A DNA stretch of 11,939 bases from Streptomyces bicolor (GCF_000719285.1 NZ_JOFS01000075.1:1-11939), one strand, 5' to 3'. Positions 1 through 7,463 are shown, counted from the stretch's first letter. Numbers and translations are program-made. Notes: generated from the sequence alone by a model not told the origin.

Positions 1-87
1 GAACGCAACCCCCGCAACTACCTGGCATTTCTCGGACTTGCCGCCGCCCTCTGCTGCTACAAGCGACTCGTCCGCCTCACCACGTAG
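1..87 (+). CDS. IS5-family transposase, C-terminal end (partial)
   Basis: Frame 1 is open from the window edge to a TAG at 85-87 and gives 28 residues. They contain the stretch NYLAFLGLAAALCCYKRL, which matches the usual C-terminal helix of the IS5-family (DDE_Tnp_1) transposases common in Streptomyces. The protein's role is cut-and-paste transposition of its own element; the catalytic DDE residues lie upstream, outside the window. I could not define the element's right inverted repeat in the ~130 bases after the stop. The gene is on the opposite strand to the regulator that follows. Family call is confident; intactness cannot be judged. Confidence 0.8.
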   Translation, partial: ERNPRNYLAFLGLAAALCCYKRLVRLTT

Positions 88-216
88 GACACGGTCTTAG
101 GCGTAGTGATGGCACTGTGCTATCTCGCAAGATGGCAGCGTTGTGGTCCAGGGTCGGCTGCGACGGAGGTCGCGGCGGTCCAGGAATGATCAGTAATCGC
201 TTCCCAATCGGTCCGC

Positions 217-837
217 TCAGATGAGGCCGTTGCGGAGGGCATAGGCAACGGAGTGAGACCGATTGCGCAGGTGGAAGCGGCTCTGCACATCATGTAGCAC
301 TTGCTTCACTGTGCGCTGGGAATAGGAGAGATGGGCAGCGATAGCGGCGGTGTCCAAGCCGTCGGCGACGAGTCTGAGTACCTCGATTTCGCGGAGGGTC
401 AGTCTCTCGACCGCGCCGTGTGGACCGGGTGCTTGGCTCTGTGCCCGTCCGATGTGGCTGAGCAGTCGAGCCAAAAGGTCCGGCGGGACAGCCGCCTCGC
501 CTGCCGCGGCGGAGCGGATGACCCCGATCAGCCGCTCGGCAGTTGCCTCAATGCGCCTAACCAGTCCAACCACTCCATGCTCGACCACTGATAGCAAGTC
601 GGCCTCCTCAATCCGGGCGGCAATCAACACCAGGCGAGTTTTGCTGGCTCGAGATAGTGACCGCAGAACCTGCAGGGTCTGGTCGTCAACTGCATTGCTG
701 ACCACCAGAGCAACTTTGGCCTGGTCTTTCTCGTGGGGCCCGAGCACCAATACTTCTGGCCGTTCCCTGAGGGTACCAGTCACACCAACCTGGGAAATTG
801 GGTCGTCGGCGTGGACGAAGACGGGGATGCGCTCCAT
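217..837 (-). CDS. Atypical NarL/LuxR-family response-regulator-like protein
   Basis: 206 residues. Residues ~4-115 resemble a receiver domain and ~145-205 form a LuxR-type DNA-binding helix-turn-helix (LTLREIEVLRLVADG, then a recognition helix in YSQRTVKQVLHDV). The length is typical of the NarL family. The acidic pair near the N terminus is kept (D11, D12), but the strand that normally ends in the phosphorylated Asp reads VALVVSN, so S47/N48 replaces it. The usual Lys near the end of the domain reads LVRR. It is therefore probably not controlled by ordinary His-Asp phosphotransfer and may respond to a ligand or partner protein. The ATG at 835-837 is preceded on the minus strand by GGGAG at good spacing. 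No histidine kinase is adjacent. It follows, on the same strand, the recombinase-like gene at 1305-1682. Cytoplasmic; target unknown. Confidence 0.85.
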   Translation of the reverse strand: MERIPVFVHADDPISQVGVTGTLRERPEVLVLGPHEKDQAKVALVVSNAVDDQTLQVLRSLSRASKTRLVLIAARIEEADLLSVVEHGVVGLVRRIEATAERLIGVIRSAAAGEAAVPPDLLARLLSHIGRAQSQAPGPHGAVERLTLREIEVLRLVADGLDTAAIAAHLSYSQRTVKQVLHDVQSRFHLRNRSHSVAYALRNGLI

Positions 838-922
838 TTATTCTCCCTGAAACTCTGGAGGTCAGGTGTCATCTTCTGTGTTGAAACAATTCGGATCCCG
901 GGCTCCTGTGGTGGTCCCGGCC

Positions 923-1132
923 TTACTTTGAATCGTCCCAGCTACTCCTTTCGTCGGGTGCTGAACGGTTGATATCCGCTGATTCAGCTGAAGTGGTGAG
1001 GCAAGCCACGATGTGCCGGCAGACCCCGAAAGCCTTGGACGTCGATGGTGTGAACCTAATATTCCTTTCGCATTCAGGACAGGTCAGTATTATTGCCGGG
1101 GATGGGTGGTTACATGTGAGTTGGATAACCAT
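923..1132 (-). CDS. Possible small Cys-rich protein (doubtful)
   Basis: The 467-base gap between the regulator (217-837) and the recombinase-like gene (1305-1682) holds one plausible small ORF on their strand. From the ATG at 1130-1132 it gives 69 residues with CPEC near residues 18-21, further Cys at about 38 and 44, and a Cys-His pair (CNH) at 7-9. This could be a small zinc-ribbon-like fold. Against it: I see no convincing ribosome binding site, third-position GC is weak for a Streptomyces gene, and I recognise no family. An in-frame extension to 1249 is also open. The rest of the gap shows nothing I can name. Confidence 0.25.
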   Translation of the reverse strand: MVIQLTCNHPSPAIILTCPECERNIRFTPSTSKAFGVCRHIVACLTTSAESADINRSAPDERSSWDDSK

Positions 1133-1304
1133 TCTGGACATTGGGCTGGAAGGGATTTGTTCAGATGCTCCGGTGAAGGTGCCTTGATGGGTCAATGATT
1201 TCACCTTTCGCTTGCTATGCGTCGGGAGCCGAGCACCGGCGGATATCAAAACAGGCCGAGCCAGTCGTAATAGTCAGGTGACACTAGACCGTCTCGATGT
1301 CCAT

Positions 1305-1682
1305 TTATTGGTCAATGATGTGGCAAGACGTCATCGCCTGACGTGCGGATGGAAGTTGCAATATCTTGCAACCAAGATTCCTGATCTCTCGCATCGTCGA
1401 ACAAGCCTCGCGATCGTGCACTGAGAAAACGAAGGGGCCTGGAATCAGGAGCACCTGATAGACCTCCGCGGCTATCAGTCCCATCAGCTGTCTCAGACAC
1501 GGCAGCGGCTCTCGAGAGCGCCGGCCATTATCCAGATAGATTCGAGGTTCACGCAGCCCGAGACTCCTGGCATATTGGCGCAGCGCCCGCTGATGTGCCT
1601 CCATTTTCCAGACATCGAATGGATAGCACCGAAGGTATGCCGCCGTCTCGAGGGCGTCGGGCTCAGTGATGGTGGGCCCCAT
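1305..1682 (-). CDS. Serine-recombinase N-terminal-like protein, catalytic residues missing
   Basis: 125 residues. The pattern AAYLRCY...MEAHQRALRQYARSLG...IYLDNGRRSREPLPCLRQLMGLI...VYQVLLI follows the order of a resolvase/invertase N-terminal domain (Y-x-R-x-S, then E-x-Q-x-x-A-L-x-x-YA, Y-x-D-x-G, x-R-P-x-L-x-x-L, then a hydrophobic strand). The catalytic Ser position reads Y20 (R18-C19-Y20), and the DRxxR motif expected after the VLLI strand is absent (PGPFVFS instead). There is no C-terminal DNA-binding domain. Strand transfer is therefore unlikely; a dimerising or regulatory partner is a reasonable guess. The ATG at 1680-1682 has AGGAG about 7 bases upstream, supporting a real translated gene. 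It lies upstream of and on the same strand as the atypical LuxR-type regulator. The fold assignment is from pattern only. Confidence 0.6.
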   Translation of the reverse strand: MGPTITEPDALETAAYLRCYPFDVWKMEAHQRALRQYARSLGLREPRIYLDNGRRSREPLPCLRQLMGLIAAEVYQVLLIPGPFVFSVHDREACSTMREIRNLGCKILQLPSARQAMTSCHIIDQ

Positions 1683-1770
1683 CCCGGTCTCCTCGTAGTC
1701 AGATTCTCAGGACACAAATCGGATTACTCCGGAGGTTCCCTGTGATTCCAGGAGACCGAGACGGGCCCAC
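1671..1770. repeat. Imperfect inverted repeat around the start of the recombinase-like gene
   Basis: The minus strand at 1693-1672 and the plus strand at 1750-1770 match at about 19 of 22 positions with one gap. Both begin AGGAGACCG and end GGGCCCAC. The spacer is about 56 bases and contains a CTCCGGAG palindrome at 1727-1734. The left copy coincides with the ribosome binding site and first codons of the gene at 1305-1682; the right copy sits where its promoter would be. It could be an operator, a recombination-related site or a small inverted duplication. Confidence 0.4.
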
Positions 1771-2146
1771 GAAGCCCATGCCTGGATGAACTCGGTGCGG
1801 TCACCGTTCGTACCGGTCGTCAGGGATCAGTCGGTGTTGATCACTATCGACGTCCGGGGAAGGCTCCGTAGTCGGGGCGAAGGATAGGGGTCATGTCGGG
1901 GCCGTTTAGGTAGCGTGCGGCAGCCGACTGGGGCAGGTTCGAGGACCTGGGCGGTTTGTCCCTGTCATGAGGAGCTGCAGAGTAGATCTGATCATCTGGG
2001 ACCAAACGTGTGGTCTGTCTCCTCGGCCCCTCGTTGATCATTTGCTGCATCCTCGGATGCCTCGTGATCAAGCCGCTCAGCTCGGCGGTGCACTGCCCCA
2101 AACGGAGGCCGGATACAGGAAGAACGCCGGGGCGCATCCTGTCTGG
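1771..2146. other. Gap with no recognisable gene
   Basis: All frames carry only weak ORFs without start signals or recognisable motifs. One minus-strand frame ends at 1844 with RYLNGPDMTPILRPDYGAF, which has a protein-like composition, but I could not assign it to a family. Given the gene fragments immediately to the right, this is probably decayed coding DNA. Confidence 0.4.
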
Positions 2147-2279
2147 TCACGGTCTCTGAGCGCTGAGTGCTTGGCGGATGTCGTTGCGATCGGTGATGTG
2201 GAGTTTTTGAGGACGCGGGCGACATGGTGTTCGGCGGTGCGGGGAGAGAGGCAGAGGGCTTGGGCGATGAGTCCAGCCT
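2147..2279 (-). pseudogene. LuxR-family regulator, C-terminal HTH fragment, frameshifted
   Basis: One minus-strand frame reads GLIAQALCLSPRTAEHHVARVLK, a typical LuxR-type helix-turn-helix. It then goes out of frame near 2203, in an A-rich run (AAAAAC). The neighbouring frame continues with KLHITDRNDIRQALSAQ and stops at 2147-2149. Joining the two restores a normal LuxR C terminus and implies loss of one base. Upstream of about 2279 the homology ends abruptly where an IclR-type fragment begins on the opposite strand. Only ~45 codons survive, with no start and no sensor domain, so this is a dead remnant. It is distinct from the intact regulator at 217-837. Confidence 0.65.
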
Positions 2280-2280
2280 G

Positions 2281-2650
2281 CACGGCCTGCTGCGCACCTT
2301 GGTCGCCCGCGGCTGGATTCAGACCGACGCGCGTGTGCTGACCCACAGCGTGGTGCTGGGGCGCTCCTAGTCTGGGCCGCCTTCCTCGACCGGGGCCCGG
2401 TCGTACAGATCGCCAACGCCTCCCGGACCAGGTGGCGCAGAGAATTCGACGAGACCGCCCACCTGGCACGCCTGGACTGCGCGGAGATCGTCTAATCGCC
2501 AGCCGCGAATCGCAGCACTTCGTCCGGGCGTCCTCGCGTCTCGGTCGGCTTGGGGTGTGCCGGTTCACTCGACCGCCCTCGGCAAGGCTCTGCTCGCCGC
2601 CCTCGATCCCGTCGAGGTGGCGACCGTGCTGAACACCCGCCTGGAAACTC
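2281..2650 (+). pseudogene. IclR-family transcriptional regulator, fragmented by frameshifts
   Basis: Four consecutive plus-strand segments in shifting frames read as one IclR regulator. They are HGLLRTLVARGWIQTDARVL (HTH/wing, from 2281); VWAAFLDRGPVVQI...REFDETAHLARLDCAEIV (from 2370); ASRESQHFVRASSRLGR (from about 2498); and PVHSTALGKALLAALDPVEV (from 2560). The HSTALGKALLAAL block is the family's hallmark in the effector domain. Each step between frames equals one lost base, near 2362, 2495 and 2556. The extreme N terminus is missing at a junction with a LuxR fragment. Homology fades after about 2650, shortly before the IS256 element, so the last third of the effector domain is gone. IclR proteins normally repress catabolic operons; this copy cannot make a working protein. 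Confidence 0.75.
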
Positions 2651-2720
2651 TGGACGTCGGCCGACATTTCTTGGGCCTGACCCTCGCCGTCTGCGGGTCA
2701 TGTCCCGCTGGGTGGTGTAG

Positions 2721-3932
2721 TCACGGCAGCTGTTTCGATTCCGGTTGCGGGGTGATCTGCGGTTCAGGCGGGGTTGGCTGAGCAGTGAAGAGTTCGGCCA
2801 TGGAGGCTTCGGAGAGATAGCGGCGGTCGAAGACCTGCCATTCGTCGTGGAGTTCGGCCAGGACGGCGGCGGCGAGTCGCTCCAGGGCGGCGGGGTTGGG
2901 GAAGACCTGGACGACGTCGGCCCGCCGTTTGATCTCACGGTTCAGCCGCTCCAGCGGGTTGGTGGACCAGATCTTCTTCCAGTGGGCCGACGGGAAGTCC
3001 GCGAAGGCTGTGATGTCGACCGCGGCGTCTAGCAGCATCTTCTTGACCTGCGGGAACTGTCGTCCGAGCATGTCGGCGACCACGTCCAGCTGGGTGCGGA
3101 CAGCCGCGGCGGTGGTCTGCGCGAAGATGGTGCGGATGGTGGCCGCGACCATCTCTCCCGAGCCCTTTTCGATCACCGAGAACACGTCCCGGACGAAGTG
3201 AACCCGGCAGCGCTGCCAGGCCGATCCGAGGAAGACCGTGCGGATCGCGGCCACCAGACCGCTGTGGCTGTCGGAGATGACCAACTGGACGTTCTCCAGG
3301 CCACGGGCCCGCAACGAGCGCAGGAACCTGGTCCAGAACGGCTTCGACTCGCTGTCGCCGACCATCAGTCCGAGGATCTCGCGGTGTCCGGTGGCGGAGA
3401 TCCCAGTCGCGATGACCACCGCTTGCGAGGCGATCCGGTGATTCATGCGGGCCTTGCAGTAGGTGGCGTCCAGGAAGACGTAGGGGAAGACGGTGTGATC
3501 CAGCGGCCGTTCCTTGAACGCGGTCAGTTCCTCGTCCAGCTCACCGCAGATCCGCGAGACCTCGGACTTGGAGATCCCGGAGTCCGCACCGAGTGCCTTG
3601 ACCAGGTCATCAACGCTGCGGGTGGACACGCCGTGCACGTATGCCTCCATCACCACGGCGAACAACGCCCGGTCGATTCGCCGCCGGCGTTCCAGCAGCG
3701 ACGGGAAGAACGAGCCGGTCCGCACCTTGGGGATCTTCAGGTCCAGGTCGCCGGCCTGCGTGGTCAGTAACCGGTCGCGGTGGCCGTTGCGCCAGGTCGT
3801 GCGCGTCTCGGAGTGCTCACGCGGGGCGGCGCCGATCACGTCGGTGGCCTCGGCCTCGATGAGCTCCTGCAGGATGCGCTCGCACACCACCCTGATTGCT
3901 TCAACTCCGTCGGCCCGACGTAGACACCTCAA
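2721..3932 (-). CDS. IS256-family (mutator-type) transposase, start region frameshifted
   Basis: 403 residues from a TTG at 3930-3932. The catalytic DDE framework is present: D155 in FLDATYC, D221 in VISDSHSG and the Glu in NPLERLN (about E328). The family block ERRRRIDRALFAVVMEAYVHGVSTRSVDDLVKAL is also intact. The original start is probably the ATG at 3964-3966, which follows GGAGGAG at ideal spacing and gives MALSQSELMRLLE, the usual N terminus of Streptomyces IS256 transposases. That frame leaves the main one near 3929 (GAG-G-TGT) and stops at 3901, so one extra base (or two lost) separates start and body. Expression of active protein would need the TTG, a frameshift or a sequence correction. 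The protein mobilises its element by DDE chemistry via a circular intermediate. Confidence 0.85.
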   Translation of the reverse strand: MRCLRRADGVEAIRVVCERILQELIEAEATDVIGAAPREHSETRTTWRNGHRDRLLTTQAGDLDLKIPKVRTGSFFPSLLERRRRIDRALFAVVMEAYVHGVSTRSVDDLVKALGADSGISKSEVSRICGELDEELTAFKERPLDHTVFPYVFLDATYCKARMNHRIASQAVVIATGISATGHREILGLMVGDSESKPFWTRFLRSLRARGLENVQLVISDSHSGLVAAIRTVFLGSAWQRCRVHFVRDVFSVIEKGSGEMVAATIRTIFAQTTAAAVRTQLDVVADMLGRQFPQVKKMLLDAAVDITAFADFPSAHWKKIWSTNPLERLNREIKRRADVVQVFPNPAALERLAAAVLAELHDEWQVFDRRYLSEASMAELFTAQPTPPEPQITPQPESKQLP

Positions 3933-4003
3933 GCAGCCGCATCAGCTCAGACTGGGACAAGGCCATCGCGTGCTCCTCCGGTTGAACTGCCCGTTCACCA
4001 GGG
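2721..4003 (-). mobile_element. IS256-family insertion sequence
   Basis: The element carries a single IS256-type transposase on the minus strand. The right edge is set at 4003 because LysR coding homology resumes at 4004 without a gap. The left edge lies between the end of the IclR homology (~2650) and the transposase stop (2721); I could not identify matching terminal inverted repeats by eye, so both ends are approximate. The flanking genes are unrelated truncated regulators (IclR left, LysR right), so no target duplication can be checked and a deletion beside the insertion is likely. Confidence 0.7.
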
Positions 4004-4873
4004 CGGCAGGAGCGGCGCATCGGTGCCGCCCTGTTCAAACGCACCAGCAAGCGAGTGACGCTGACCGCGATCGGTGCCCGGCTCGGCGACGATCTCAAGG
4101 CCGGCTATGACCGCATCCGCGCCGGTGTCGCCGCGGCGACGGAGGCCGCCGAGGGCACCCGCGGCAGCCTCGTGTCGGGAACCATGGGCGCACTGGCGCA
4201 TGACATCGCCGACATCACCGGGATGTTCCGAGCCCGGCATCCGGCGTGTGTCCTGTCCTTCAAGGAGATGCACGGCAGCGACCCTTTCGGGCCCCTGCGC
4301 AGGGAAGAGGTCGATCTGGGGTTGCTGTGGCTGCCGGTACGCGAACCCGACCTCGCCGTCGGGCCGGTACTGCGCGCCAGACCATTGGTGCTGATGGTCG
4401 GCGCGTCCCACCCGTTCGCCAGGCGCGAATCGGTGGAAATGGAGGACCCGGGCGACTGTCTGGTGACCCGACCGCACCCCGACGCGCCGATCCCTCCCTA
4501 TCGGCTGGAGGCCCTGCTGCCCTCCAGAACTCCTTCCGGACGGCCCATCCGGCGCGGTGGTCCGCGTATCGCCGTGTGGCAGGAGTGTCTGGCCGTGGTG
4601 GCGTCTGGCGAGGTGTTGACGCCGATCCAGGCCGAGGCCGCCCACTACTACTCCTGGCCGGACATCGTCTATCTGCCCATCCGCGACGCTCCGTTGGGAG
4701 AGTGGGCTCTGGTGTGGCGTACCACAGCCGAAACCCCTCTGATCCGGGCCTTCGTCTCGGCCGCCGAGCACGCCCTCACCGAGCACCCCTCGGACCTGCC
4801 ACCTGGCGCGGCGAGCCGTGGCCGACGGGCCGGAGCCAGCGGGACGCACCACCAGCCGGGGCGCGATCGATAA
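4004..4873 (+). pseudogene. LysR-family regulator lacking its N-terminal HTH, cut by IS256
   Basis: 289 codons run in frame from the IS256 edge to the TAA at 4871-4873. The first residues, RQERRIGAALFKRTSKRVTLT, match residues ~38-60 of the intact LysR at 6424-7401 ([21 protein letters not shown]). The effector-binding domain matches throughout ([46 protein letters not shown]). About 37 N-terminal residues, including the recognition helix, are missing, so it cannot bind DNA as a normal LysR protein. An internal start could yield a free effector domain, but I see no supporting ribosome binding site. It lies on the same strand as, and 69 bases before, the three-domain gene, which suggests it once regulated something local. 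By eye the two LysR proteins are 50-60% identical: paralogs, not a recent copy. Confidence 0.8.
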
Positions 4874-4942
4874 GCCAAGGATTATGGATCATTCCCGAAC
4901 TCGTCGTTGATCAGCTGGTCCAGGCCCGGAATCGTGAAGACC

Positions 4943-6505
4943 ATGTCCACGATCCCCGACCCGACCGTGCTGCACCCCCTACCCGAGCACGAGCGCGTTG
5001 TACTCCTAAAGCCCCTCGTCACCGACCCGCGCATCGAGATCGGCGAGTTCACGTACTACGACGATCCCGACGGCGCCGAGCAGTTCGAGCGGCGCAACGT
5101 GCTGTACGCGTACGGCCCCGAGCGTCTCGTCATCGGCAAGTACTGCGCCATCGCCACCGGCACCCGTTTCCTCATGGCGGGCGCCGAACACCCCACGCTC
5201 GGGGTGTCCACCTTCCCGTTCACGATGTTCGGCGACACCTGGGCCGAGCGGACGCTCGACATCGTCACCTCGATGCCGAGCCGTGGGGACACCGTCGTCG
5301 GCAACGACGTGTGGTTCGGCCACGGCGTCACCGTCATGCCGGGCGTGACGATCGGCGACGGCGCGATCATCGCCACCGGGGCCGTCGTCACCTCCGATGT
5401 GCCGCCTTACACCGTGGTCGGCGGCAACCCGGCCCGTCCCATCAAGCAGCGGTACGACGACGAGGACGTCGAGCGATTGCTGCGCGCCGCCTGGTGGGAC
5501 TGGCCGGTCGAGCTGGTCACCGAGCATGTCCGCACGATCATGTCCGGCACCCCGGCGGAGATCGAGGCCGTCGCCGCCGAGCGGCTGAAGCCGGCCGTCG
5601 CCGAGTGGAACCGCCCCGTCGTCGACGAGTTCCGGGCGAACGGCGGCAAGGTCGGCGGCCCCTTCGAGGGCGGCACCCTCGCCCTGCTCACCACGGCCGG
5701 GGCGAAGACCGGCCGGCCATGCACCAGTCCCGTCGGCCATCTGGAGATCGACGGCCTGGCAGTCGTCATCGCCTCCGCGGGCGGTGGCGACAAGAACCCC
5801 GCCTGGTACCACAACCTGCGCGCCAACCCCGTCCTGACCGTCGAGGTCGGAACCGACACCTACCAGGCCCGCGCCCGGATCACGGAGGGCGAGGAGCGTG
5901 ACCGGCTCTTCGCCCGCGCCTGCGAGATCGCCCCCGGGTACGCCGAGTACCAGCGGCAGACCGACCGGGTCCTCCCCGTCGTCGTACTGGAGACCGAGGA
6001 CTACGACGACGGGCGCCGGGCGCGCGGGCTCGGCCGGGAGCTGGCCGAAGTGCACGCCTGGCTGCGTCAGGAGGTCGGCGAACTGCGCGAGCGGGCCGCC
6101 GCGTTCGTCGCCGGGCAGGGGGAGCAGCCGCGTTCGGGCGACGTCGTCCCGGACGTACTGAAGGACCTGCGGGACCATTGCCTCAGCTTCTGCCACGCGC
6201 TGGAGGTGCACCACGGCGGCGAGGACGAACACGCCTTCCCCGCCCTGGAGAAGACGTTCCCCGGTCTCGCCCCGGTCCTCGCCCGGCTGCGCGAGGAGCA
6301 TCGCACCGTGGCCCGCCACCGCTCGGACATCGCGGACCGGCTGGAGAGGCTGGAGGTCGGCGATCCGGCCGGGGTGATGGACGAACTGGACGGGCTCATA
6401 GGCCAGTTGGATCGGCACTTCGCCTACGAGGAGGCCACCTTGGGCACGGCACTGGACGCCCTGGGGTTCGCTCCGGCCCGGCGGGGCGCGCCTCCTGCCG
6501 GGTGA
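4943..6505 (+). CDS. Three-domain protein: CatB/Vat-type acetyltransferase + Ddn-like F420-dependent reductase + hemerythrin HHE
   Basis: 520 residues from the ATG at 4943, chosen because [20 protein letters not shown] matches the start of xenobiotic acetyltransferases; upstream TTG/GTG codons only add non-family residues, and the ribosome binding site is weak. Residues ~1-212 form a left-handed beta-helix acetyltransferase: [24 protein letters not shown] (H83 aligns with the catalytic His of the Vat/XAT family), [22 protein letters not shown]. This family acetylates hydroxyls of drugs such as chloramphenicol or streptogramin A. Residues ~220-350 are Ddn-like ([32 protein letters not shown]), a family using cofactor F420. 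Residues ~365-505 are a hemerythrin domain ([33 protein letters not shown]) expected to bind a diiron centre. All key residues are present and the frame is open throughout. Reductase-hemerythrin fusions are familiar in actinomycetes; the acetyltransferase addition is unusual. Probably cytoplasmic: no signal or membrane segment. Substrate unknown. Confidence 0.85.
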   Translation: MSTIPDPTVLHPLPEHERVVLLKPLVTDPRIEIGEFTYYDDPDGAEQFERRNVLYAYGPERLVIGKYCAIATGTRFLMAGAEHPTLGVSTFPFTMFGDTWAERTLDIVTSMPSRGDTVVGNDVWFGHGVTVMPGVTIGDGAIIATGAVVTSDVPPYTVVGGNPARPIKQRYDDEDVERLLRAAWWDWPVELVTEHVRTIMSGTPAEIEAVAAERLKPAVAEWNRPVVDEFRANGGKVGGPFEGGTLALLTTAGAKTGRPCTSPVGHLEIDGLAVVIASAGGGDKNPAWYHNLRANPVLTVEVGTDTYQARARITEGEERDRLFARACEIAPGYAEYQRQTDRVLPVVVLETEDYDDGRRARGLGRELAEVHAWLRQEVGELRERAAAFVAGQGEQPRSGDVVPDVLKDLRDHCLSFCHALEVHHGGEDEHAFPALEKTFPGLAPVLARLREEHRTVARHRSDIADRLERLEVGDPAGVMDELDGLIGQLDRHFAYEEATLGTALDALGFAPARRGAPPAG

Positions 6506-7401
6506 GGGCCGCGGGGCAGCTCTTCCGTGGTGTCTTCGGCGGCCCGTACGTACGCCCGGACCAGTTCCGTCTCGGCCGCCGTGCGCCAGATCAGCGCCCA
6601 GCGGCCGGGAGGGGCGTCCTCGATCGGGAGGTACACGATGCCGGGGCGCTGGTAGTAGCGGGGGCCGTCGGCGTGCACCACGGCAGCGAGTCCCGCGGAG
6701 AGGACGAAACTCTCGACCTCCTGGAAGGTGGTGACCACCGGGCCGCGGGGGACCGGCCGCCCGCTCGGGGTGTGGAAGGGTTCGAGGGCTCCCACCCAGT
6801 AGCGGGGTGCCGGTTCGGGGATCGTCGGAAGGGCGCAGTCGGCGAGGTCCTCCAGGCAGACGCGGTCGCGACCGGCCAGGGGATGGGAGACGGACAGCAT
6901 CAGGGACAACGGCCCCTCGATGACGACCGGGCCCACGGTCAGATCGGGCTCCCGCACCGGCAGCCAGCAGGTCTGCAGATCGACCTCGCCGGCGCGCAGC
7001 GGCCCGAACGGATCACTGAAGCCCACCTCCTGGAAGGAGAGACCGCAGGACGGATACCGCTCCCGGAACAGCCTGGTGACCGGCGCCAGGTCGTGCGCGA
7101 GGGGACCGAAGATCCCGAGCCGCAGGGAGCCCCTGACCCCCCGTGCGGACTCCATCGCGGAGTCCACCCCGTCGCGGATGCGCTCGTACCCGGCCTTCAG
7201 GTCGTCACGCAGCCGCTCCCCCAGCGGGGTCAGGGCGACCCGGCGGCTGGTCCGCTCGAACAGCGCGGCACCGATGTGGCGTTCCTGTTTGGCGATGGCC
7301 TGACTGACCCTGGCCTGGGAAATGTGCAGCCGCTCCGCGGTCCGCCCGAAGTGCAGTTCTTCCGCTAACGCCAGGAATATCTCGATGTCCCGCAGCTCCA
7401 C
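6424..7401 (-). CDS. LysR-family transcriptional regulator
   Basis: 325 residues from the GTG at 7399-7401, preceded by a GGGGGAGG ribosome binding site; the GTG at 7416 lies inside or ahead of that site and is less likely. Residues 1-60 are the winged HTH ([24 protein letters not shown], then [15 protein letters not shown]). The remainder is the periplasmic-binding-protein-like effector domain ([46 protein letters not shown]). The last ~27 codons overlap, antiparallel, the 3' end of the three-domain gene, so the two genes converge. It is divergent from the double-GNAT gene at 7464 with only ~62 bases between, the classic layout for a LysR protein controlling the divergent operon and itself. 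The inducer cannot be predicted. Confidence 0.9.
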   Translation of the reverse strand: MELRDIEIFLALAEELHFGRTAERLHISQARVSQAIAKQERHIGAALFERTSRRVALTPLGERLRDDLKAGYERIRDGVDSAMESARGVRGSLRLGIFGPLAHDLAPVTRLFRERYPSCGLSFQEVGFSDPFGPLRAGEVDLQTCWLPVREPDLTVGPVVIEGPLSLMLSVSHPLAGRDRVCLEDLADCALPTIPEPAPRYWVGALEPFHTPSGRPVPRGPVVTTFQEVESFVLSAGLAAVVHADGPRYYQRPGIVYLPIEDAPPGRWALIWRTAAETELVRAYVRAAEDTTEELPRGPHPAGGAPRRAGANPRASSAVPKVASS

Positions 7402-7463
7402 GCCGCCTCCCCCCACGGACCAACGCTCCGCAAGGACCCTAACCCGAGGAGATCACCCAGCTC
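7402..7463. promoter_or_regulatory. Divergent intergenic region, LysR / double-GNAT operon
   Basis: This short space must contain the start signals of both divergent genes, and by LysR family rule the regulator's own binding site. I see the LysR ribosome binding site on the minus strand (GGAGG) and a GAGGAG on the plus strand about 12 bases before the ATG at 7464. I could not pick out clear -10/-35 boxes or a convincing T-N11-A palindrome, so promoters may extend into the neighbouring genes. Confidence 0.4.

Noticed and set aside
3198..3770. 190-residue plus-strand ORF inside the IS256 element
   Set aside because: It is antisense to the conserved transposase core and has no independent signal.
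4246..5901. 551-residue plus-strand ORF overlapping the LysR remnant and the fusion gene
   Set aside because: Arg/His/Pro-rich out-of-frame translation of two recognised coding regions.
5006..6418. 470-residue minus-strand ORF under the three-domain gene
   Set aside because: It is an antisense shadow of a clearly conserved gene, a usual effect of high GC at third codon positions; it has low-complexity G/V/D-rich composition and no family match.
6178..7368. 396-residue plus-strand ORF opposite the LysR gene
   Set aside because: It is Gly/Pro/Arg-rich shadow of the LysR gene with no start signal.
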